Shown one piece after another: positions 1 through 5,315 of a stretch of 5,315 bases of DNA; within the stretch, counting starts at the first letter, position 1; each line of letters opens with the position of its first letter. Origin of the DNA: Burkholderiales bacterium (GTDB taxonomy: Bacteria; Pseudomonadota; Gammaproteobacteria; Burkholderiales; Burkholderiaceae_C). Position numbers and translations under genes: made by a program. Below the pieces are notes generated by a model. That model was not told the origin of the DNA, made no database searches, and worked only from the letters and a program-made list of their open reading frames with translations. The stretch lies in contig CANFYD010000308.1 in the NCBI GenBank assembly GCA_947450745.1, positions 1-5,315 of the forward strand. The letters run 5' to 3'.

Positions 1-2
1 AG

Positions 3-425
3 GCTGGTGCCGGCAGCAAGGTCAAGATCATCAACCAACTGTTGGCCGGCGTGCATATCGCTGTGGCTGCCGAGGCGATGGCGCTGGGCCTGCGCGAAGG
101 TATTGAGGCGGCCGCCCTGTACGAGGTGATCACCAACAGCGCCGGCAACAGCTGGATGTTCGAGAACCGCATGGCCCATGTGCTGGCCGGCGACTACACG
201 CCGCTGTCCGCCGTGGACATTTTCGTCAAGGACCTGGGGCTGGTGCTGGACACCGCGCGCGCCAGCAAGTTCCCGCTGCCGCTGGCCTCCACCGCGCACC
301 AGATGTTCATGCAGGCCTCGACGGCCGGCTTTGCCAAGGAAGATGACAGCGCGGTGATCAAGATCTTCCCGGGCATCACCCTGCCGGCCGCTGCCGCCAC
401 CACGGCCCCAGCCGACAAGAAGTAA
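3..425 (+). CDS. ltnD: L-threonate 2-dehydrogenase, C-terminal part (5' end outside window)
   Basis: This is the C-terminal 140 residues of a beta-hydroxyacid dehydrogenase (3-hydroxyisobutyrate dehydrogenase family); the reading frame is open to the left edge, so the N-terminal Rossmann NAD(P)-binding domain is missing only because the window starts here. The visible part opens with the GAGSKVKIINQ segment, which matches the family's catalytic GxGxxxKxxN motif; the catalytic Lys is the codon at 24-26 and the conserved Asn the codon at 33-35. An all-helical C-terminal domain follows, including the family-like stretch around FENRMAHVL and DIFVKDLGLVL. The last ~18 residues are an Ala/Pro-rich tail ending in DKK. 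Family knowledge: such enzymes oxidise a 2- or 3-hydroxyacid with NAD(P)+ in the cytoplasm. The assignment to L-threonate (giving 2-oxo-tetronate) rests on the otnK-otnC-otnI genes directly downstream, the first only 4 bp away. Without that context it could be any tartronate semialdehyde or hydroxyisobutyrate reductase relative. Confidence 0.85.
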   Translation, partial: AGAGSKVKIINQLLAGVHIAVAAEAMALGLREGIEAAALYEVITNSAGNSWMFENRMAHVLAGDYTPLSAVDIFVKDLGLVLDTARASKFPLPLASTAHQMFMQASTAGFAKEDDSAVIKIFPGITLPAAAATTAPADKK

Positions 426-429
426 GCCC

Positions 430-1701
430 ATGACTGCAAAGAAGATTCTGCTCGGCTGCATTGCCGACGATTTCACCGGTGCCACCGATCTGGCCAACAA
501 CCTGGTGCGCGCCGGCATGCGCGTGGTGCAGACGATTGGCGTGCCGGGCGCGCCGCTTGACGCCGAGGCCGATGCGGTCGTGGTGGCGCTGAAGTCGCGC
601 ACGCTGCCCAAGGCCGAAGCGGTCGAGCAATCGCTGGCTGCGCTGCGTTGGTTGCAGGCGCAAGGCGCACAGCAGATCTATTTCAAATACTGCTCGACCT
701 TCGACAGCACCGCAGCCGGCAATATCGGCCCGGTCACCGACGCGCTGATGCAGGCGCTGAACACGCCGTTCACTATCGCCACCCCCGCCTTCCCGGACAA
801 CAAGCGCACCGTCTTCAAGGGCTATTTGTTCGTGGGCGACGTGTTGCTGAACGAGAGCGGCATGCAGAACCACCCGCTGACGCCGATGACCGACGCCAAC
901 TTGGTGCGGGTGCTGCAAGCGCAGACGACGCAAAAGGTCGGCCTGATCGACCATCAAGTGGTGGCGCAGGGCGAGGCCGCCATCCGGGCCCGCATCCAGG
1001 AGCTGCAAGCCCAGGGCGTGGCGATGGCCATCGTCGATGCGGTGTCGAACGCCGACCTGCTGCGCCTGGGCCCGGCACTGAGCGACATGCCGCTGCTGAC
1101 GGCCGGCTCCGGCGTGGCCATCGCGCTGCCGGCCAATTTCGGCATCGAGCCCAGCTCACAAGCAGCCGATCTGCCAGCGGCCACCGGCCTGCAAGCGATC
1201 GTCTCGGGCAGTTGCTCGGTGGCGACCAACCAGCAGGTGATGGACTTCATCAAAAGCGGCCGCCCAAGCTTTGCCATCGACCCGCTGCGCATTGCGGCCG
1301 GTGTCGACGTGGCCGCCGAGGTGTTGGCCTGGGCCAAGGCGCAGTTGGCCGGCGGCCCGCTGCTGGTCTACTCGACCGCCGAGCCGTCGGCGGTGCGCGC
1401 CATTCAAGGCCAAATGGGCGTCGAGCAAGCGGGTGCGCTGGTCGAGCAGACGATTGCCAACATTGCGCGCGGGCTGGTCGAACTGGGCGTGCGGCAATTG
1501 ATCGTGGCCGGCGGTGAAACCTCGGGCGCTTGCGTGCAGGCGCTGGGCATTGCGCAAATGCGCATCGGCACTCAAATCGACCCGGGCGTGCCCTGGTGTT
1601 TTGCCGCCGCCGAGGCCGCGCCCGAAGGCCTGCACCTGACGCTGAAATCGGGTAACTTCGGCAGCACCGATTTCTTCACCAAGGCCTTTGCTCTGTGCTG
1701 A
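430..1701 (+). CDS. otnK: 3-oxo-tetronate 4-kinase (DUF1537 / four-carbon acid sugar kinase family)
   Basis: A 423-residue cytoplasmic kinase, full length for the family. It transfers phosphate from ATP to 3-oxo-tetronate, giving 3-oxo-tetronate 4-phosphate. The N-terminal sugar-acid-binding domain starts with the hallmark ADDFTGATD (residues 12-20) and has KYCSTFDST at 86-94. The C-terminal nucleotide-binding domain has VSGSCS at 258-263, GGETSG at 361-366, PGVPW at 385-389 and the closing LKSGNFGSTDFF at 405-416, all typical of this family. The ATG at 430 is preferred because it lies 4 bp after the ltnD stop and the ADDFTGATD motif begins 11 residues in, the usual distance; only a weak purine-rich stretch (aagaag) precedes it, so coupling to ltnD translation is likely. 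The gene end overlaps the start of otnC. Related DUF1537 kinases act on D-threonate, L-threonate or D-erythronate-derived acids; the OtnK call is from context (ltnD, otnC, otnI), while the family call is firm. Confidence 0.92.
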   Translation: MTAKKILLGCIADDFTGATDLANNLVRAGMRVVQTIGVPGAPLDAEADAVVVALKSRTLPKAEAVEQSLAALRWLQAQGAQQIYFKYCSTFDSTAAGNIGPVTDALMQALNTPFTIATPAFPDNKRTVFKGYLFVGDVLLNESGMQNHPLTPMTDANLVRVLQAQTTQKVGLIDHQVVAQGEAAIRARIQELQAQGVAMAIVDAVSNADLLRLGPALSDMPLLTAGSGVAIALPANFGIEPSSQAADLPAATGLQAIVSGSCSVATNQQVMDFIKSGRPSFAIDPLRIAAGVDVAAEVLAWAKAQLAGGPLLVYSTAEPSAVRAIQGQMGVEQAGALVEQTIANIARGLVELGVRQLIVAGGETSGACVQALGIAQMRIGTQIDPGVPWCFAAAEAAPEGLHLTLKSGNFGSTDFFTKAFALC

Positions 1702-2423
1702 ACAGCCCCGACTTTCTGGACGAAGCCGAAGCCCGCGCGGAGATTTGCCGCGTCGGCCGCGAGCTGTTTGCGCGCGGCTATGTGCACGCCACGGCCGGCA
1801 ACATCAGCGTGCGGCTGGCCGACGGCTACCTGATCACGCCGACCGATGCCTGCCTGGGCACGCTGCAGCCGCAGCGACTGGCGCGCCTGGACGCGCAAGG
1901 CCTGCAGACCAGCGGCGACCGCGCCAGCAAGACCATCCTGCTGCACCGCCGCATCTATGCCGCCAGCGAAGCCGCCGCCAAGATCACGGCCACGACCGCT
2001 GCCGCCCGTTGCGTGATCCACACCCACAGCACGCATCTGGTGGCTTGCTCGCTGCGGGCCGACACCAGGGCCTGCGGCGCGTTGTCGCTGGAGGCCGAAC
2101 TGCTGCCGCCGATCACGCCCTACTTCGTCATGAAGGTCGGCCATGTGCCGCACATCGCCTACCACCGGCCCGGCGCGCCCGAGGCCGCCGAAGCAGTGGC
2201 GCAGGCGATCACCCGTTATGCCCAGGCCGGCCGGCCCATCCGTGCGGTGATGCTGGCCCGGCTGGGCCCGAATGTCTGGCATGACAGCCCGGCCGCCGCG
2301 ATGGCGGTGCTGGAAGAGCTGGAAGAAACCGCCCGCCTTTGCTGCATCACCGACCCGCCAGCCGACCCCTTGAGCGAAGCGCAGATTGAAGAGCTGCGCC
2401 AAACCTTCGGCGCCAGCTGGTAA
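1695..2423 (+). CDS. otnC: 3-oxo-tetronate 4-phosphate decarboxylase homologue (class II aldolase family) with altered active-site residues
   Basis: A 242-residue class II aldolase/adducin-family protein. OtnC decarboxylates 3-oxo-tetronate 4-phosphate to dihydroxyacetone phosphate. Visible family features are HATAGNISVR (31-40), which contains the phosphate-loop Gly-Asn; LITPTDACLG (46-55); the zinc-ligand pair His109 and His111 in IHTHSTH; PPITPYFVMKVG (138-149); and the C-terminal EELEETARL helix (207-215). The start is a GTG 7 bp inside otnK, followed by LNSPDF; an AAGG at 1681-1684 could be its ribosome site. Three oddities stand out. The segment GDRASKT (74-80) has Thr80 where FucA-type enzymes have the catalytic Glu. 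ARLGP (188-192) has Leu190 where ANHGP supplies the third zinc His. The Ala-rich stretch between Tyr88 and His109 looks about 10 residues longer than in the E. coli YgbL (OtnC-type) sequence as I remember it. The frame is intact, so this is not an obvious pseudogene. It may be a conserved subfamily variant with a changed metal site, in which case the exact reaction is less certain. Confidence 0.82.
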   Translation: MLNSPDFLDEAEARAEICRVGRELFARGYVHATAGNISVRLADGYLITPTDACLGTLQPQRLARLDAQGLQTSGDRASKTILLHRRIYAASEAAAKITATTAAARCVIHTHSTHLVACSLRADTRACGALSLEAELLPPITPYFVMKVGHVPHIAYHRPGAPEAAEAVAQAITRYAQAGRPIRAVMLARLGPNVWHDSPAAAMAVLEELEETARLCCITDPPADPLSEAQIEELRQTFGASW

Positions 2424-2440
2424 GCCGAACACACCCCACA

Positions 2441-2446
2441 AGAAAG
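2441..2446 (+). promoter_or_regulatory. Weak ribosome binding site for otnI
   Basis: The purine run agaaag is 7 bp before the otnI ATG, in the 30-bp gap after otnC. It matches the Shine-Dalgarno core only poorly. The gap holds no promoter or hairpin that I can recognise, so otnI is probably expressed by read-through from the upstream genes. Confidence 0.4.
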
Positions 2447-2453
2447 ACCCACC

Positions 2454-3251
2454 ATGCCCCGCTTTGCCGCCAACCTGTCCATGCTCTACAACGATGTGGA
2501 CTTCCTCGACCGCTTTGCCGCCGCCGCCCACGACGGCTTCAAGGCAGTTGAATACCTGTTCCCCTACGCCTACCCCGCCCAAGAGCTGGCCGCCAAGCTG
2601 CAGGCCAACGGCTTGCAGCAAGTGCTGTTCAACGCCCCGCCAGGCCACTGGGAAGCGGGCGAGCGCGGCTTGGCTTGCCTGCCCGGCCGCGAGGCCGAGT
2701 TTCAGGACGGCATCGGCCAAGCCATCGCCTACGCACTGACGCTGCAATGCCCGCGCATCCATGTGATGGCGGGCCTGTTGCCGGCCGGTGCCAGCCGCGC
2801 CGATGTGCAAGCCACCTACGTCGACAACCTGCGTTATGCGGCGACCGAGGCCGCCAAGCTGGGGCTGGACATCCTGATCGAGCCGATCAACGAGCGCGAC
2901 ATGCCGGGCTTCTTCCTGAACCGCCAGGATCAGGCGCACGCCATCGTTGCCGAAGTCGGCGCGGCCAATCTGAAGGTGCAGATGGACCTGTACCACGCGC
3001 AAGTGGTGGAAGGTGACCTGGCAATGAAGATTCGCCGCTACCTGCCGACCGGCGCGGTCGGCCACATCCAGATCGCCGGCGTGCCCGAGCGGCATGAGCC
3101 CGACATCGGCGAGCTGAACTACGGCTATCTGTTCAAACTGCTGGACGAACTGGGCTACACCGGCCACATCGGCTGCGAATACCGGCCCAGCCGCGGCACG
3201 GCGGCGCATGCCACGTCGGACGGCATGGGCTGGCTCAAGCCCTGGCTCTAA
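2454..3251 (+). CDS. otnI: 2-oxo-tetronate isomerase (hydroxypyruvate isomerase-like TIM barrel)
   Basis: A 265-residue cytoplasmic enzyme of the xylose isomerase-like TIM-barrel family (Hyi/YgbM/OtnI group), full length. It interconverts 2-oxo-tetronate and 3-oxo-tetronate, supplying the substrate of OtnK. The opening RFAANLSMLYND and GFKAVEYLFPY (29-39) are typical of the group. Likely divalent-metal and catalytic residues are Glu143 in IEPIN, Asp178 in QMDLYH, His204 in GHIQIAG and Glu242 in GCEYRP; all are intact. The start is ATG 30 bp after the otnC stop, with a weak agaaag ribosome site. Hydroxypyruvate isomerase (Hyi) is the closest alternative on sequence alone, but Hyi normally sits beside glyoxylate carboligase (gcl), whereas here it follows otnC, which favours OtnI. 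The stop codon overlaps the stop of the convergent ABC ATPase gene. The SDR-type D-erythronate dehydrogenase gene denD, which can follow otnI in some genomes, is not present here. Confidence 0.9.
   Translation: MPRFAANLSMLYNDVDFLDRFAAAAHDGFKAVEYLFPYAYPAQELAAKLQANGLQQVLFNAPPGHWEAGERGLACLPGREAEFQDGIGQAIAYALTLQCPRIHVMAGLLPAGASRADVQATYVDNLRYAATEAAKLGLDILIEPINERDMPGFFLNRQDQAHAIVAEVGAANLKVQMDLYHAQVVEGDLAMKIRRYLPTGAVGHIQIAGVPERHEPDIGELNYGYLFKLLDELGYTGHIGCEYRPSRGTAAHATSDGMGWLKPWL
3248..3251. other. Tail-to-tail overlap of convergent stop codons
   Basis: The four bases ctaa contain the TAA stop of otnI on the + strand and, read from the other strand, the TAG stop of the DppF-like gene. The two operons therefore end with no intergenic space. 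I see no GC-rich hairpin followed by a T-run on either strand close to this point, so each transcript probably runs into the other operon's coding region or ends by a factor-dependent mechanism. Confidence 0.85.
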
Positions 3252-4036
3252 ACCACCTTGGCTTTGTCTTCCTTGGCTATAAAACCCACCGAGGCCGCCA
3301 TCAGCTGCCTCGTATAGCCCTGCGCCACCCGACCGGCGGCCAGCGCGGGCGAGGTCAGCGTCTCGACCTCGCGGCCGGTCTGCATCACCATCAGGCGCTC
3401 GCACAAATGGGTCACCACCGCCAAGTCGTGGCTGACCATCAAAAAGCTCAAGCCGCGCTCGCGCCGCAGCGTTTCCAGCAGGTTCAGCACCTCCGCCTGG
3501 ACGGAAGCGTCGAGCGCCGAGGTCGGCTCGTCCAGCAGCAGCACCGACGGCTCCAGCATCAGCGCCCGCGCAATCGCCACCCGCTGGCGTTGGCCGCCGG
3601 ACAGTTGATGCGGGTAGCGAAAGCGAAAGGACGGGCCCAGGCCCACCGCATCCAGCACCGCCGCAATCCGCGCTTGCTCGTTGCCGACACCGTGGATGAG
3701 CAGCGGCTCGGCCAGCATGCGGTCCACCGTCTGGCGCGGGTGCAATGAGCCATACGGGTCTTGAAACACCATCTGCACGCGCCGCCGGAAGTCCTTGCTG
3801 CCGGGCGCTGGCAAGTCAGCTCCGCCGGTCAAGCGCACTACCCCGGCCGCCAACGGTGCGAGGCCGCAGATCGCACGCAGCACCGTCGATTTGCCCGAAC
3901 CCGATTCGCCCACCAGGCCAAAGCTTTCGCCCGGCGCCAGCGTGAAGCTCAAGTCATGCAGGGCGGTGAACGCGCCGTAGCGCACTTGCAGATTCCGCAC
4001 CTCCAGGCCCACCGGCATGTGCATCACGGCAGTCAT
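3248..4036 (-). CDS. DppF/OppF-like ABC transporter ATP-binding protein
   Basis: A 262-residue ABC ATPase that would power a peptide/nickel-type importer as one half of a heterodimer with the ATPase encoded just upstream. The nucleotide-binding motifs are complete: Walker A GESGSGKS at 43-50, Q-loop Gln92 in VFQDPYGSLHPR, signature LSGGQ at 145-149, Walker B VLLLDE at 165-170 with catalytic Glu170, and switch His203 in VSHD. The FQDPYGSLHPR form is typical of the DppF/OppF/NikE side. The ATG at 4036 is chosen over the in-frame start at 4105 because it makes an ATGA overlap with the upstream gene's stop, has a ggag ribosome site 8 bp before it, and gives the usual distance to Walker A. The protein lacks the long C-terminal oligopeptide extension of E. 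coli DppF and is nearer NikE in length; the usual HPYT before the tail is QGYT (239-242). The transported substrate cannot be inferred. Confidence 0.9.
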   Translation of the reverse strand: MTAVMHMPVGLEVRNLQVRYGAFTALHDLSFTLAPGESFGLVGESGSGKSTVLRAICGLAPLAAGVVRLTGGADLPAPGSKDFRRRVQMVFQDPYGSLHPRQTVDRMLAEPLLIHGVGNEQARIAAVLDAVGLGPSFRFRYPHQLSGGQRQRVAIARALMLEPSVLLLDEPTSALDASVQAEVLNLLETLRRERGLSFLMVSHDLAVVTHLCERLMVMQTGREVETLTSPALAAGRVAQGYTRQLMAASVGFIAKEDKAKVV

Positions 4037-4872
4037 AGCAACCACTCCGCTTGGCGCTGCAGCGTCGGCAGCGGATGGCGCGCTTCGCCCAAACGGGGCA
4101 GGCAATTCAGCAGGCCCTGGGTGTAGGGGTGCTGGGCCTGGTGCAGCTGCTGCGCGGCGATTTCCTCGACCACCTGCCCGGCATACATGACCAGGATGCG
4201 GTCACAAAAGCTCGCCACCAGGCGCAAGTCATGCGAGATGAAGATCAGCCCCATGCCGCGCTGCCGCACCAGTTGGTCAAGCACCTCCAGCACCTGCAAT
4301 TGCACGCTGACATCCAGTGCCGAGGTCGGCTCATCGGCAATCAGCAGCCGGGGTTCGGCGATCAGCATCATCGCCAACATCACCCGCTGCCCCATGCCGC
4401 CGGACAGCTCGTGCGGATACAAACGGCTGACGCGCTCCGGCTCGGCAATCGCCACATCGCTGAGCGCCTGCAACACGCGGCGCTGCACCTCGGCGCTGGA
4501 CACCTTTTGGTGCGCACGCAGCGTCTCGGCAATTTGCACGCCGACCCGCAGCACCGGGTTGAGCGAGTATTTGGGGTCTTGCAAGACCATGGCGATGTGG
4601 CGGCCGCGCAGGGCTCGCCGCTCGGCGACGCTGCAGCGCAGCAGATCAGCGCCGTCAAAGCGCAGCAGGTCGGCGCTGACCCGGGCTTCCGGTGCCGACA
4701 GACCCAAGATGGCCCGGCCGGTCTGCGATTTGCCCGACCCCGATTCCCCGACGATGGCCAGCCGCTCAGCCCCAAGAGTGAACGACACGCCGCGCACCAC
4801 CTCGACCAGCCCGCCGTCCCGCGAGGGGAAGGCGACGCGCAGGTTCTTGACTTCGAGCAGAGGAGCTTTCAT
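4033..4872 (-). CDS. DppD/OppD-like ABC transporter ATP-binding protein
   Basis: A 279-residue ABC ATPase, partner of the DppF-like subunit encoded downstream. It has Walker A GESGSGKS at 42-49, Q-loop Gln98 in VLQDPKYSLNP, signature LSGGM at 156-160, Walker B LLIADE at 176-181 with Glu181, and switch His214 in ISHD. LSGGM followed by GQRVMLAMM and the ending HPYTQGLLNCLP (248-259) are typical of the DppD/OppD/NikD side. The start at 4872 is chosen because its ATG forms an ATGA overlap with the permease stop and is followed directly by the MKAPLLEVKNLRV strand; the upstream extension of the frame to 5124 is antisense-like, Arg/Pro-rich and lies over the permease gene. The protein is shorter than E. 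coli DppD (~327 residues) and nearer NikD, with only a short tail after HPYT. No strong ribosome site precedes the ATG, so translation probably depends on coupling to the permease gene. Confidence 0.9.
   Translation of the reverse strand: MKAPLLEVKNLRVAFPSRDGGLVEVVRGVSFTLGAERLAIVGESGSGKSQTGRAILGLSAPEARVSADLLRFDGADLLRCSVAERRALRGRHIAMVLQDPKYSLNPVLRVGVQIAETLRAHQKVSSAEVQRRVLQALSDVAIAEPERVSRLYPHELSGGMGQRVMLAMMLIAEPRLLIADEPTSALDVSVQLQVLEVLDQLVRQRGMGLIFISHDLRLVASFCDRILVMYAGQVVEEIAAQQLHQAQHPYTQGLLNCLPRLGEARHPLPTLQRQAEWLL
4045..4050 (-). promoter_or_regulatory. Ribosome binding site for the DppF-like gene
   Basis: On the minus strand, gcggag lies 8 bp before the ATG at 4036, inside the 3' end of the DppD-like gene. 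It is the clearest Shine-Dalgarno sequence in the window. Together with the ATGA overlap, it decides the start at 4036 rather than 4105. Confidence 0.7.
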
Positions 4873-5315
4873 GTCTTTGGGTCCATCGCATCGCGCAGGC
4901 CGTCGCCAAGCAAATTGAAACCGAGGCTGACGATAAAAATCGCCAAGCCCGGCCCGGCCGCCACCCACCACTGATCGAGCACATATTGCCGGCCGGCGGC
5001 AATCATGGCGCCCCATTCCGGGCTCGGCGGCTGGGCACCGAGGCCCAGAAACCCCAGGCCGGCGGCGGTCAGGATGATGCCGGCCATGTCCAGCGTGACG
5101 CGCACGATCACCGACGGCAGGCACAGCGGCATGATGTGGCGCAGCAAAATGCGCCAGCGTGAGGCACCGAGCAACTGCACGGCGGCAATGAAGTCCGCAT
5201 GGCGCAGCGTCAGCGTCTCGGCGCGGGCGATGCGGGCATAGGGCGGCCAGGAGGTGATGGCAATCGCCAGCACCGCGTTCTCGATGCCGGGGCCTAGAGC
5301 CGCCACAAAAGCCAG
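4869..5315 (-). CDS. DppC-like ABC transporter permease, C-terminal part (5' end outside window)
   Basis: The frame stays open to the right edge, giving 148 residues of the C-terminal half of a BPD_transp_1 permease of the DppC/OppC/NikC type, embedded in the inner membrane. The cytoplasmic EAA loop that docks on the ATPases is seen at about residues 41-62 of the visible part (DFIAAVQLLGASRW and the following RHIMP). Hydrophobic segments at ~65-90 and ~116-136 are the last membrane helices, and between them lies GLGAQPPSPEWG, a hallmark of the DppC side. The protein ends DGLRDAMDPKT, also family-typical. A GTG at 5306 could be read as a start but is almost certainly internal, because the missing N-terminal helices are expected upstream and the frame continues to the edge. 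Its stop overlaps the next gene's ATG (ATGA), showing that permease and ATPases are co-transcribed and translationally coupled. The substrate is unknown. Confidence 0.9.
   Translation of the reverse strand: MAFVAALGPGIENAVLAIAITSWPPYARIARAETLTLRHADFIAAVQLLGASRWRILLRHIMPLCLPSVIVRVTLDMAGIILTAAGLGFLGLGAQPPSPEWGAMIAAGRQYVLDQWWVAAGPGLAIFIVSLGFNLLGDGLRDAMDPKT

Noticed and set aside
376..1008. A 210-codon minus-strand open frame opposite otnK
   Set aside because: Arg/His/Leu-rich shadow of otnK with no motif and no ribosome site; otnK carries clear family motifs.
2240..2300. Paired frameshift as an explanation for the missing His in OtnC
   Set aside because: Reading the other two frames across this stretch gives no NHG-like motif, and the normal frame keeps GP before and EELEETARL after it, so real substitution is more likely than sequencing error.
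3256..3278. Direct repeat ccttggct (3256-3263 and 3271-3278) near the convergent junction, considered as an operator or att site
   Set aside because: It lies within the coding end of the DppF-like gene and simply encodes two Ala-Lys pairs (AKEDKAK). It is only 8 bp long, has no inverted symmetry, and no mobile-element gene is nearby.
1572..3404. A 610-codon open frame on the minus strand, opposite otnC and otnI
   Set aside because: Its translation is Gly/Arg/Gln/His/Val-rich with no recognisable domain, and it lies opposite two well-conserved genes. Long antisense frames are expected in GC-rich DNA because of third-position G/C bias.
4051..4974. A 307-codon plus-strand open frame opposite the DppD-like gene
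   Set aside because: Gln/His-rich composition typical of the reverse complement of an ABC ATPase; the minus-strand frame has all nucleotide-binding motifs.
4873..5124. N-terminal extension of the DppD-like frame upstream of its ATG at 4872
   Set aside because: The extension overlaps the permease in another frame, is Arg/Pro-rich, and the ATGA overlap plus the normal distance to Walker A favour the internal ATG.

Overview
The window is about 65% G+C by eye, is almost entirely coding, and reads like a chromosomal stretch from a betaproteobacterium. Burkholderiales, in the Comamonadaceae/Sphaerotilaceae range, is the best guess, based on codon use, protein style and gene order; no rRNA or other phylogenetic marker is present to prove it.

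Positions 1-3251 on the + strand hold a tightly packed catabolic operon for a four-carbon sugar acid, in the order ltnD (3' part only) - otnK - otnC - otnI. By established knowledge of these families, LtnD oxidises L-threonate to 2-oxo-tetronate, OtnI isomerises this to 3-oxo-tetronate, OtnK phosphorylates it at C4, and OtnC decarboxylates the product to dihydroxyacetone phosphate, which enters glycolysis. All four steps are represented. The genes are separated by 4 bp, a 7-bp overlap and 30 bp, so one transcript is expected, with its promoter upstream of the window.

Positions 3248-5315 on the - strand hold the distal part of a peptide/nickel-type (Dpp/Opp/Nik) ABC importer operon: the C-terminal half of a DppC-like permease, then a DppD-like and a DppF-like ATPase. 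Both junctions are ATGA stop/start overlaps. The second permease and the solute-binding protein are presumably beyond the right edge. Nothing seen links this transporter to the threonate pathway, and its substrate cannot be told from these subunits.

The two operons converge tail to tail, and their stop codons overlap by 4 bp at 3248-3251, leaving no intergenic terminator. The observation most worth checking is that the OtnC homologue seems to lack two of the four canonical class II aldolase active-site residues. Thr80 lies where the catalytic Glu is expected and Leu190 where the third zinc-binding His is expected, although the reading frame is intact and the operon context is standard. No wholly new system, mobile element, CRISPR array or RNA gene was seen.
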